Shown here piece after piece: positions 1-7,369 of a stretch of DNA of 18,317 nucleotides. Both the position numbers and the translations under genes were made by a program. The stretch lies in contig CAZBQG010000065.1 in assembly GCA_964493945.1 (NCBI GenBank), positions 1 through 18,317 of the forward strand. The letters run 5' to 3'. The DNA comes from CAZBQG01 sp964493945 (GTDB lineage Bacteria; Pseudomonadota; Alphaproteobacteria; Rhodospirillales; UBA2165). Under the pieces are notes generated by a model that worked only from the letters and a program-made list of their open reading frames with translations, searched no databases and had not been told where the DNA came from. The first letter of the stretch is position 1. Every line of letters begins with the position of its first letter.

Positions 1-610
1 GTGAACCGATGGTCTCACCGCCGATGATCGACAAAATTGTAAGGATAAATCCGATTCTGAAGCCGGTGAGAATGATAGGGAGTGCCGCCGGCAACAACAC
101 ATGGCGGAACAGATTAAAGCCGCTGGCCCCCATGGACCGGGCGGCCTTGATGTAATTGGGATCCACATGGCCAAACCCGTTGATGGTGTTGAGCACGATG
201 GGAAAAAAACCAAGGGTCGAGCCGATGGCGATCTTGGAGCCCGGTCCAAGGCCGAAGAACAACAGGGCCAGGGGATAGAAAATGATCAGGGGGATGGCGA
301 AGAGGGATGAAAACAAGGGCTCGAAAGCGCGCATGAGAAAGGCTGAGCGGCTGACCAAATAGCCGATGGTAGTCCCCGCCACCAGGGCGTTGAAGAAGGC
401 GAAGCCCAATTCGAACAAAGTTATCTTGAGCGGCGCCAACGCGTTGCCTTCTTCCAGAATTTCGATAAAAGCCAGATAAACATTGGGAATGGTCGGCAGG
501 AACAGGGCGCTGACCAGCCCCGTTTCCGTGACCGCGAACCAGGCGCCGAAGAGGATCGCGAAAAAGATCACCTGGACGATGCGGATGCGCGACTTGCTTC
601 CTTCGTTCAT
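1..610 (-). CDS. ABC transporter permease, NitT/TauT (SsuC/TauC-like) family, cut by window edge
   Basis: This is the inner-membrane permease of a binding-protein-dependent importer. About 203 N-terminal residues are visible, beginning MNEGSKSRIR; the C-terminus lies beyond position 1. Several hydrophobic helices are visible, for example around residues 10-28 and 97-120. Near residues 160-185 sits the cytoplasmic coupling loop (EAA loop): AARSMGASGFNLFRHVLLPA, with the conserved G followed by the hydrophobic LP stretch. The start ATG (610-608) overlaps the TGA of the upstream ATPase gene as ATGA, which indicates translational coupling and one transcript. Family assignment (nitrate/sulfonate/taurine type) follows from the loop and the partner genes. 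The substrate cannot be read from the permease. Confidence 0.9.
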   Translation of the reverse strand, partial: MNEGSKSRIRIVQVIFFAILFGAWFAVTETGLVSALFLPTIPNVYLAFIEILEEGNALAPLKITLFELGFAFFNALVAGTTIGYLVSRSAFLMRAFEPLFSSLFAIPLIIFYPLALLFFGLGPGSKIAIGSTLGFFPIVLNTINGFGHVDPNYIKAARSMGASGFNLFRHVLLPAALPIILTGFRIGFILTILSIIGGETIGS

Positions 611-1458
611 CTGCTGCCCCCTGCCTCGGATCCAGCCTGGGACCGGCCTTCCTCGCCCTCCACCGCCTTGCGGATTTCGTCGCGCAGCATGGCATAAAGC
701 TCATTGCGCAGATCGTTGAATTTATCCGACGTCATGAAGTCGGCTTTGCGGGGATGGCCTTCGCCGATATCGATAATCTTTTTGATCTTGCCGGGCCGGG
801 CCGTGATGACCGCCACCCGGTCGGCCAGGAACACCGCCTCGGCCAGGCTGTGGGTAACGAAGATGATGGTCTTGTCCGTATTGGCCAGCATGACCGACAG
901 ATCCTCACCCAAAATCATGCGGGTCTGTTCGTCCAGCGCACCGAAGGGCTCATCCATCAAAAGAATGTCCGTCTCCAGGCTGAGCGCCCGAGCGAGTGCG
1001 GCACGCTGCTTCATGCCGCCCGACAGTTGGCTTGGGAAATGATCGCCGAAATCGGCCAGCCCGACCGCTTCCAGGGAATTCCAGGCCCGCTCATCGCGCA
1101 AGCCCTCCTCCACGCCCTGGAATTTCATGGCGATCTTGATGTTATCGACGATGGTGTTCCAGGGAAACAGCGCGCTTTCCTGGAAGACGAAGGCGATATC
1201 ATCGGGCAGGGGCTGGGTGACCTGAACCTGACCCGCTTGGACCTGGCCCTGGGTCGGATTGACCAGCCCACCCATGATATTCAGGAGCGTGCTCTTGCCG
1301 CAGCCGCTAGGGCCAATCAGGCAGAGAAGTTCACCCTTGGCAACTTCGATGGATATGTCATCCAGGGCGACGACGCGTCTGGCATCGTCGTCATCGCCAA
1401 ACACATGGGTGATGCCATCGGCCCGGATGGCCGTGCGATCGGATAAGGCTGGCGGCAT
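607..1458 (-). CDS. ABC transporter ATP-binding protein, NitT/TauT family
   Basis: This is the cytoplasmic ATPase that energises the adjacent importer (283 aa). All nucleotide-binding motifs are intact: Walker A GPSGCGKST, Q-loop in AFVFQESALFPWNT, signature LSGGMKQRAALARAL, Walker B ILLMDEPFGALDEQTR and the H-loop in FVTHSLAEAVFLADRV. Length and the LFPWNT segment fit SsuB/TauB/NrtD-type ATPases. I chose the ATG at 1458 because GGAAAG lies 7 nt upstream. An in-frame TTG at 1482 would add eight residues but has no ribosome binding site. The 3' end overlaps the permease start by 4 nt. Specific substrate is unknown. Confidence 0.92.
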   Translation of the reverse strand: MPPALSDRTAIRADGITHVFGDDDDARRVVALDDISIEVAKGELLCLIGPSGCGKSTLLNIMGGLVNPTQGQVQAGQVQVTQPLPDDIAFVFQESALFPWNTIVDNIKIAMKFQGVEEGLRDERAWNSLEAVGLADFGDHFPSQLSGGMKQRAALARALSLETDILLMDEPFGALDEQTRMILGEDLSVMLANTDKTIIFVTHSLAEAVFLADRVAVITARPGKIKKIIDIGEGHPRKADFMTSDKFNDLRNELYAMLRDEIRKAVEGEEGRSQAGSEAGGSR

Positions 1459-1494
1459 GGAAAGTCTTTCCGTTTTTTCCAAATCGATTGGAGT

Positions 1495-1532
1495 GGAGCG
1501 CGCGCCGCAACCGGATGCCCGGCGCGCGCTCC
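1495..1532 (-). promoter_or_regulatory. Intergenic GC-rich hairpin between binding-protein and ATPase genes
   Basis: Two perfect 13-bp arms, GGAGCGCGCGCCG at 1495-1507 and CGGCGCGCGCTCC at 1520-1532, flank a 12-nt loop. The hairpin lies 20 bp after the binding-protein stop and about 37 bp before the ATPase start, within the minus-strand transcript. No T-run follows, so it is not a canonical intrinsic terminator. In many importers such a structure protects the 3' end of the binding-protein message or attenuates distal genes; that role here is inferred. Confidence 0.6.
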
Positions 1533-1551
1533 CTCTATCCGTTCCCCAGAA

Positions 1552-2540
1552 TTACTTGGGCAGGAACTTCTCGGTGTAGAGTTTACTCATATCCGGTTTT
1601 TTCTTGAAGATCTTGGTCACCACCAAACCTTCGGCCACCACGTCGAGGGATGCCTTATCGAACTTCCCATTGTCCGAGAACATGGGCATGATCCGGTCAT
1701 AGGCGGCGGAGGAGACTGCTTTGCTTAGCTTGGCCACCCGCATGCCGGTCTTGACCGTGGCTGCCTTGTTTCTCCGCATATGGGCGATGGCTTCGAACCA
1801 GCCCTTGAGGAAACGCCGCACTACGTCGGGCCTGGCCTTGATGATCTTGTTGGTGGCGAACAGAACATGGGTGTGGAACTTGGTGATGTAATCGCCGAAC
1901 CTGAGCAACACGCGCCCGGTCTTGCGCTCCTCCATCTTCAATCCGACATCAATGGACATGACGAACCCATCCGTGTTGCCAGCCTTGGCGGCGGCTACCT
2001 GGGCGGGAAGGCGGCCCAAGGGAACGGGCGTGATGCCCTTGACGCCCAGCCCTGCTCATGGGCCAGACGGGTGGTCAGGAAATAGGTGAGCGAGGAAGGC
2101 GTGGACACACCGATCTTGGTCCCCTTCAGATCCTTAACCCCCTTGCCCTTGGGATAGAGCTTGGAGTTCTTGGTCACCACGATGGCCATGTTCAGGGGCT
2201 GACCGGCCATGGCCGCGACGGCCAGTTCGGGGGCACCCTTGGCGATGAAGCCCATGCCGGGACCGGATCCGATCCCCACATCGACGCTGCCTGCCGCCAG
2301 GGCCTGGGCCAGCTTGGCACTGCCGCCCAATCCCAGAATCTCAACATCCAGATTATGTTTCTTCCAGATGCCCTGTTCCTCGGCCACATCGGCCGCGATG
2401 AAGGTCCAGGGATGGGGCACGACCTTGGCCAGACGCAGCTTATCGGCGGCCTGGGACTGCCCGCTGCCGGCGAGCGCGAGGACAGCGAAACAGACGCCGG
2501 TCAGAACAGACGAACGCAAAGTGTTTTTTATAAGATTCAT
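1552..2540 (-). pseudogene. ABC transporter substrate-binding protein (NMT1/SsuA-like), single-base frameshift
   Basis: This is the periplasmic ligand-binding component of the importer. The first part begins MNLIKNTLRSSVLTG and has a Sec signal peptide ending about SGQSQA|AD. It continues with family features: a lysine/proline start strand, EEQGIWKKHNLDVEIL, and GSVDVGIGSGPGMGF. Reading ends near 1995 in the wrong frame. Adding one C to the CCC run at 2045-2047 restores GWGVKGITPVPLGRLPAQ, which joins a second segment (stop at 1552) ending TEKFLPK. The repaired protein is 329 aa, normal for the family. The ATG at 2540 is preferred over 2546 because GGGAG lies 7 nt upstream. The ligand is unknown (sulfonates, nitrate and aromatic acids are all known for the family). 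The frameshift may be real or a sequencing error. Confidence 0.85.
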
Positions 2541-2561
2541 AATCATTCTCCCTTTGGTGAA

Positions 2562-2586
2562 GAAGCGATACTAATCGCGCCGCTTC
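2562..2586 (-). promoter_or_regulatory. Nested small inverted repeats between dehalogenase-like and binding-protein genes
   Basis: GAAGCG at 2562-2567 pairs with CGCTTC at 2581-2586. Inside it GCGAT (2565-2569) can alternatively pair with ATCGC (2574-2578), so the two folds compete. The element lies in the 77-nt gap between the two minus-strand genes, just upstream of the binding-protein ribosome binding site. It could be a processing or control hairpin; the arms are short and function is speculative. Confidence 0.3.
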
Positions 2587-2617
2587 CCAATTGCAAAATA
2601 GTCTGTCGGAATTTGTC

Positions 2618-3961
2618 TTATGCTCCAGTCCGGCGTCGCGCTTCCTCGGGCGTTTCCATTTTGGCCGCTACCTCGTAACCTGCCTTACGGTCATAGGGAA
2701 ACACATCCATCTCGTCCGAGGGCGGCAGCATATCCGGGGTGTAGAGGGCGACCCGGTGATTTTTCGGCTTCTTTTTCTTCGGGTTGATGTCCCGCTGGTT
2801 GGGGTTCTTGGCCATGATCACCTTGCCGTCCTCCACGGTCAGGTCGAACCACCATTTTTTCACCGGATTGCGGTTGCCAAAGCCCAGCATGTCGTCGAGC
2901 CGGATCAGCGCGCGCCTGGACCAGGGCAGATTGATCGCCGACCAGCGGGCCAGACGGTGGCTCACATGGTCCGCCTTGTTCCAAGGACAGACCTTGAGGC
3001 AGCGCCCACACCCCGCCCCGTTGGGATTGCAGGTCCTGTAACTGGTGCATTTGGCCACATCCTGCTTCCAGGTCTCATAGCCGTTATACATGATCTTGGG
3101 GCCATAGGGGATGGCGCCGACCGGACATTCGCGGGCGCATTTTTGGCATTTTTCGCAATAATCCTGCAAGCCGAAATCGATGGGTTTGTCGGGCGCCAGA
3201 TCCATGTCGGTGGTGACCACGGCGCACTTGAAACGAGGCCCGATGAAGGGGTTGAGCACGGTCTCGCCGATGCGGCTCATCTCTCCCAACCCCGCCAACA
3301 ACACCAGGGGCGGCTGCATGACATCGCTATCGACGGAAGAATGGGCCCGGGCCGAATAACCCATGCCTCTGATGTATCCGGCCACGATGTTGCAGATTTC
3401 CGCGCCCCGCATATAAGACCGCATGGGTCCGGAGGCATAATCGTCACCGCAGGATGCGTCTTGCGTCGGGTAGCTTTGATCCAGCAGAACGACGATGGCG
3501 TTCTTGTGATAGATGTCGATGGGCGTGCCGTCCTTCTGATGGGAGTACCAGACATAGGGCTTGGCCTCGCAGATGCCTGCCTGATCGGCGCCCAGGAAAT
3601 AACAAAGCGCTTTTAGGTTTTGCGAGCGGAGTTCCAGATCATCGGTGATGGGTGCCAAATCGGGCGCCACATCACCGTCATGATCCTTGGATAATTTCAG
3701 AAGTGTGCTGCGGATCGCACCATTCAGCGGTGCGGGGCGCATATTGCCCGATTCCCTGGCGCCGCCAGACTTCAATCTGGCCGCCCGCTGGCGTTCACCA
3801 AAATCGCCGATGGTGGCGCGGTGGAACCCGTCGGCGCGCTTTGGGATGCGGCGCACCTCGTCATCGATGATCAGTGTCGTGGGCTGTTCCACCCACTTTA
3901 TTTTCTCCAGCGGAAAAGGCCCCAGATGCATGGGCCGGCTGGATTTGTTCAAAATGTTCAT
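2618..3961 (-). CDS. rdhA: Reductive dehalogenase-like corrinoid iron-sulfur protein, cytosolic
   Basis: This 447-aa protein matches the catalytic subunit family of reductive dehalogenases, which use cobalamin and two [4Fe-4S] clusters to replace halogen by hydrogen. Cluster 1 is CEKCQKCARECP (C269, C272, C275, C279). Cluster 2 has the CX12CX2CX3C spacing (C305, C318, C321, C325), a hallmark of the family. Just upstream is the conserved run LAGLGEMSRIGE, then NPFIGPRFK and TTDMDLAPDKPIDFG. Y202 in IRGMGYSAR is a candidate for the catalytic Tyr. There is no twin-arginine signal and no RdhB anchor gene, unlike respiratory enzymes. There is also no fused C-terminal flavin/ferredoxin reductase, unlike the catabolic NpRdhA/BhbA type. 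The ATG at 3961 is chosen because GGGGAGG precedes it. An open frame extends upstream to 5119, but over the bicupin gene it is a shadow. QueG is a distant relative but lacks this spacing. Confidence 0.85.
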   Translation of the reverse strand: MNILNKSSRPMHLGPFPLEKIKWVEQPTTLIIDDEVRRIPKRADGFHRATIGDFGERQRAARLKSGGARESGNMRPAPLNGAIRSTLLKLSKDHDGDVAPDLAPITDDLELRSQNLKALCYFLGADQAGICEAKPYVWYSHQKDGTPIDIYHKNAIVVLLDQSYPTQDASCGDDYASGPMRSYMRGAEICNIVAGYIRGMGYSARAHSSVDSDVMQPPLVLLAGLGEMSRIGETVLNPFIGPRFKCAVVTTDMDLAPDKPIDFGLQDYCEKCQKCARECPVGAIPYGPKIMYNGYETWKQDVAKCTSYRTCNPNGAGCGRCLKVCPWNKADHVSHRLARWSAINLPWSRRALIRLDDMLGFGNRNPVKKWWFDLTVEDGKVIMAKNPNQRDINPKKKKPKNHRVALYTPDMLPPSDEMDVFPYDRKAGYEVAAKMETPEEARRRTGA

Positions 3962-4111
3962 GACGTTTCCTCCCCTGTGATCTGGTGCATTGGAAGCCCG
4001 CCGGGCCCGGAATGTCAATCCATGAGGTGGCGGTTGTCTTGAAGGCCCATATTTGGCAGGATCGGGGTTCCAGCGCGGGTGCGTACCCGCCTTCACGAAG
4101 GGGGAGAGATG
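3962..4111. promoter_or_regulatory. Divergent promoter region between dehalogenase-like and bicupin genes
   Basis: These 150 bp separate two divergent transcription units. On the minus strand TTGACA lies at 4018-4013, but the hexamer 17 bp downstream (TTCCAA) is poor. The spacer contains the perfect palindrome CCGGGCCCGG (4001-4010). On the plus side a small hairpin, GCGGGT (4075-4080) and ACCCGC (4085-4090), precedes the bicupin ribosome binding site at 4099-4106. These are candidate operators. No regulator gene is nearby and no cobalamin riboswitch pattern was recognised. Confidence 0.4.
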
Positions 4112-5143
4112 ATGGCTGATTCCAATCAAAAAGGGGATGCATGGGCACCCGATTTCATGGAAAAACTGGACAAGGCCCAGGTACGGGGCCTGTGGGGTAA
4201 TTACGACGATATTGTCTCGCCCGAACCGGTGGCGCCCGATGCACCCATTCACTGGGCCTGGCGCGATCTGCTGCCCCTCGTCGAGCGGGCGGCGGCCGAT
4301 GTGCCCATGGAGGATGCAGAACGCCGGGTGCTCATGCTGATCAATCCGGATTTCGGCACAGGGATAACGACGACGACCAATCTTTTCGCCGGCATCCAGA
4401 TCATGAACCCAAAGGATCACGCGCCCCTTCATTGGCATTCCGCATCGGCCTTGCGTTTCGTCATGGAAGGGGTTGGCGGAGCGACCATCGTCAATGGCAA
4501 GCGCTGCGAGATGCAAAAGGGCGATCTGATCTTGACCCCCAATGGGTCGTGGCACGAACATATCAATGAAGGCGATCAGCGGGTGGTCTGGTTCGACGGT
4601 CTGGATCTGCCCTTGACCGGAGCCCTGGGCGTCTTTTCCGGGCGGGGCAATCCGACGGAATTTCCGACGGACGTGACCACCCTGCCCGATGCCGGTTTCG
4701 CCATCGGCGGCGTGGTGCCCGAAACGGGCCGCGAAGAAGCAGCCTTTTCGCCCATGTTCCGCTATCCCTGGACCCAGACCCTGGAGGCGCTGGCCGCCAT
4801 GCCCGCCGCCAAGGACGGATCGAAACGCCTGCGTTACACCAACCCCATGACCGGCGGGCCGGTGATCCCGACGCTGGACAGCTATCTGTGGGAATTGGAA
4901 AACGGCCAGGAGACCCAGGCCTACCGGACGACCAGCAATGCCATCTATCTGGTGGTCGAGGGCGACGGGGTAAGCCATGTGGGGGACAAGACCTTCGATT
5001 GGCATACCAACCATGTCTTCACGGCACCTCATTGGAGCTGGGTCAGCCACCATGCGGTGGACGGCAAGGCCAGGATATTCATGCTCACCGACCGGGCCTG
5101 GCTCAAGCAGATAGACCAATTAAGGGAAGAATTCAGGGACTAA
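4112..5143 (+). CDS. Gentisate 1,2-dioxygenase-like bicupin ring-cleavage dioxygenase
   Basis: This 343-aa protein has two cupin barrels and resembles gentisate, salicylate and 1-hydroxy-2-naphthoate dioxygenases, Fe(II) enzymes that open aromatic rings next to a carboxylate. The N-terminal cupin carries the metal set: HWH in APLHWHSASALRFVMEG and the later His in NGSWHEHIN. The C-terminal cupin (IYLVVEGDGVSHVG, then HWSWVSHHAV) is also recognisable. Length fits gentisate dioxygenases. The start at 4112 is chosen over 4109 because AGGGGGAG lies 5 nt upstream. A DUF2461 gene follows after 17 bp. It is divergent from the dehalogenase-like gene, which suggests that dehalogenated hydroxybenzoates could be its substrates. 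The exact substrate cannot be deduced. Confidence 0.85.
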   Translation: MADSNQKGDAWAPDFMEKLDKAQVRGLWGNYDDIVSPEPVAPDAPIHWAWRDLLPLVERAAADVPMEDAERRVLMLINPDFGTGITTTTNLFAGIQIMNPKDHAPLHWHSASALRFVMEGVGGATIVNGKRCEMQKGDLILTPNGSWHEHINEGDQRVVWFDGLDLPLTGALGVFSGRGNPTEFPTDVTTLPDAGFAIGGVVPETGREEAAFSPMFRYPWTQTLEALAAMPAAKDGSKRLRYTNPMTGGPVIPTLDSYLWELENGQETQAYRTTSNAIYLVVEGDGVSHVGDKTFDWHTNHVFTAPHWSWVSHHAVDGKARIFMLTDRAWLKQIDQLREEFRD

Positions 5144-5160
5144 CCGGGAAAGGGCAAGTT

Positions 5161-5856
5161 ATGGCCGAGGATTTCACCGGATTTCCAAATGAGTTCTTCA
5201 CCTTTTTCACAGAACTCGCGGCCAATAACGAACGGGTTTGGTTCAACGCCAATAAGGACCGCTACAAAGAAGAAGTGGCCGGACCCATCTGCGCCTTCAT
5301 CGAAGCCATGGAGCCCGCGCTTCGCAAAATATCGCCCCATTATGTGGCCGATCCACGGCCCAATGGTGGGTCCATGTCCCACATCTACCGCGATGTGCGT
5401 TTCTCCAAGGATAAGCGGCCCTATAAGGAGCACGGCGCCTGCCAGTTCCGCCATCAGGCGGGCAAGGATGCCCATGCGCTGGGCTTTTATGTCCATCTGG
5501 AACCGTCGCTGGTAATGTTCGGGGGCGGCACCTGGAAGCCCGACAGTGCCGCCTTGCGCCGCATCCGCGAACGCATTGCCGCCGACCCGGCGGCCTGGAA
5601 AAAAGTCACCGGGAATAAGAAGCTGAAGGATTGTTTCGGCGGCGTTTCGGGCGACGGGCTGAAGCGGGCACCCAAGGGGTTCGATCCGGATCACCCCTTG
5701 ATCGGGGACCCCAAACGCAAGAGCTTTTTCGCCATGCGCCGCGCCGATGCCAAGCTGGCCGGCTCGGCCAAATTCACCACCGAAGTGGCAGATACCTTCA
5801 CCGCCGCCAAGCCCTTGATGAAATTCCTCAACGATACCCACGGAACGCCCTTCTAA
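5161..5856 (+). CDS. DUF2461 (TIGR02453 family) protein of unknown function
   Basis: This 231-aa protein fits the DUF2461 family: start FPNEFFTFFTELAANNERVW, then NKDRYKEEV, the central IYRDVRFSKDKRPYKEH block, and GFYVHLEP with MFGGGTWKP. These are the family's most conserved runs. No enzymatic residue set is established for the family, and no function is assigned here. There is no signal peptide or membrane segment. It lies 17 bp after the bicupin gene and 10 bp before the carboxyltransferase-like gene, so it is probably co-transcribed. The ATG at 5161 gives a protein of family-typical length; a longer open frame upstream is a shadow over the bicupin gene. Confidence 0.85.
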   Translation: MAEDFTGFPNEFFTFFTELAANNERVWFNANKDRYKEEVAGPICAFIEAMEPALRKISPHYVADPRPNGGSMSHIYRDVRFSKDKRPYKEHGACQFRHQAGKDAHALGFYVHLEPSLVMFGGGTWKPDSAALRRIRERIAADPAAWKKVTGNKKLKDCFGGVSGDGLKRAPKGFDPDHPLIGDPKRKSFFAMRRADAKLAGSAKFTTEVADTFTAAKPLMKFLNDTHGTPF

Positions 5857-5866
5857 CGAGGCCGTC

Positions 5867-7369
5867 ATGAGCGCCAAGCAGGTCAAATTTCTCGACACCA
5901 CCTTCCGCGACGGATCCCAAAGCCTGTGGGCCATGGGCATCCGCTACAGCATGATGGAAGCCGTCGCCGAGGATCTGGACAATGCGGGCTTCGAATCCAT
6001 CGAGGTGCCGACCAACGCCATCCATTTCAAAAAGATCATCCGTGACCTGAAGGAAGACCCCTGGACGCTGTCGGCCATGCTGGCGGCGAAAATGCCCAAA
6101 ACCCGGAAAATCTGCATCGGCAGCGGCTTTAATCTGAACGCCTTCGGGCCGCCCACCCCGCCGGAACTTGGCAAGCTGTTCTGGAGGCATCTGGTGGAGA
6201 TGGGAACGCTACAGCGCATCCAGATCATTTCCAACACCTTCGATCAGTTGAAGCGTGACTTTCCTACCTTCATTCCCACCTTCAAGGAGCTGGGGCTGGA
6301 AGTCTCCATCGCCGTCGCCTATTCCATATCACCGCGCCACACAGATGAGCTGTTCGCCGAAAAGGTGCGCGCCGCCACCGCCTTCAAGCCCGACGCCATC
6401 TACCTGAAAGACCAAGGCGGATTGCTCACCGTCGACCGCATCCGCACCTTGATCCCGGTTTTTCAGGAAAATTGCGAAGGTATCCCGCTCGAAATCCACG
6501 GCCATTGCACCACCGGGCTGGCGCCTTTGGTTTATATGGAAGCCCTGGAGCTGGGCATCCCCACGCTGCATACGGGGCTGCCGCCCCTGGCCGAAAGTTC
6601 GGGCCAGCCATCGGTACTGGATACGGCGAAGAATGCCAGACTCATGGGTTACAGCCACGGTCTGGACGAAGAATTGCTGGCCCGCGCCGCCGCCCGCCTC
6701 ACCACCTGCGCCCATCAGGACAATATGGCCGTGGGCGAGACGACAAAATATGATTACGGCCAATATATCCACCAGATACCGGGCGGCGTGATTTCCAATC
6801 TCCGCTTCCAACTGGCCGAAATCAACCTGGACCACCGGCTGGACGAAGTGATCGAAGAAAGCGTTCTGATCCGCAAGGAGCTGGGCTACCCCATCATGAT
6901 CACGCCCTATTCCCAGTTCATGTGCACCCAGGCCGCCATCAATGTGGCGACGGGAGAGCGCTACAAGGTTGTGATGGACGAACTGATCCGCTTCGCGCAA
7001 GGGGCCTACGGCGAGGATTCGGGCGAGCCCTGGATGGATCAGGACCTCAAGGACAAGTTCCTGTCCCTGCCCCGGGCCAAGGAGCTGGCCGCCTTCGCCG
7101 AACGCCCCATCGAGGATATTTCGGTAAAAGAAGTGCGCCAAAAGATGGGCGCGCCGGACATCCCGGATGAGGAACTGCTGAACCGGGTGATCATGAAGGG
7201 CGAACAGGCGCTTCAGGAAATGCGCGCCGCCGGGCCGCCCCGGCAATATTATAGTGCCGCCATGCCCATGGTTTCCCTGCTCAATGAGATGAGCAAACAT
7301 TCAGGCCTTGGCTATATTCAGGTGCAGCGGGGCACGGATTCCGTGGTGATCGAAAACCGCTCAGCCTAA
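5867..7369 (+). CDS. Pyruvate carboxyltransferase / oxaloacetate decarboxylase alpha-like protein without biotin domain
   Basis: This 500-aa protein belongs to the HMGL-like TIM-barrel family with the conserved carboxylase extension (PYC_OADA). The N-terminal FLDTTFRDGSQS provides the metal-binding Asp. K181 in IYLKDQGGLL sits where the carbamylated lysine lies in transcarboxylase 5S. H211 and H213 in IHGHCTTGLA complete the metal site. The extension runs to about residue 480 (QIPGGVISNLRFQL is typical of it). There is no C-terminal biotinyl domain and no MKM motif, so a separate carrier would be needed, or the enzyme does aldolase/lyase chemistry on a pyruvate-like product. A GAGG ribosome binding site precedes the ATG. 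It is 10 bp from the DUF2461 gene. Its stop overlaps that of the convergent exporter gene. The precise reaction is unknown. Confidence 0.85.
   Translation: MSAKQVKFLDTTFRDGSQSLWAMGIRYSMMEAVAEDLDNAGFESIEVPTNAIHFKKIIRDLKEDPWTLSAMLAAKMPKTRKICIGSGFNLNAFGPPTPPELGKLFWRHLVEMGTLQRIQIISNTFDQLKRDFPTFIPTFKELGLEVSIAVAYSISPRHTDELFAEKVRAATAFKPDAIYLKDQGGLLTVDRIRTLIPVFQENCEGIPLEIHGHCTTGLAPLVYMEALELGIPTLHTGLPPLAESSGQPSVLDTAKNARLMGYSHGLDEELLARAAARLTTCAHQDNMAVGETTKYDYGQYIHQIPGGVISNLRFQLAEINLDHRLDEVIEESVLIRKELGYPIMITPYSQFMCTQAAINVATGERYKVVMDELIRFAQGAYGEDSGEPWMDQDLKDKFLSLPRAKELAAFAERPIEDISVKEVRQKMGAPDIPDEELLNRVIMKGEQALQEMRAAGPPRQYYSAAMPMVSLLNEMSKHSGLGYIQVQRGTDSVVIENRSA

Noticed and set aside
2591..3616. Plus-strand frame of 341 aa
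   Set aside because: Antisense to the dehalogenase-like gene; no recognisable domain, Gly/His-rich shadow composition.
3962..4111. Cobalamin riboswitch upstream of the dehalogenase-like gene
   Set aside because: The region is only 150 bp, shared by two genes, and no B12-box-like element was recognised.
3962..5119. Long N-terminal extension of the dehalogenase-like frame (to 833 aa)
   Set aside because: It is antisense to the bicupin gene, has low-complexity shadow composition, and a strong GGGGAGG site marks the start at 3961.
6329..7300. Minus-strand frame of 323 aa
   Set aside because: Antisense shadow of the carboxyltransferase-like gene; no domain or ribosome binding site.
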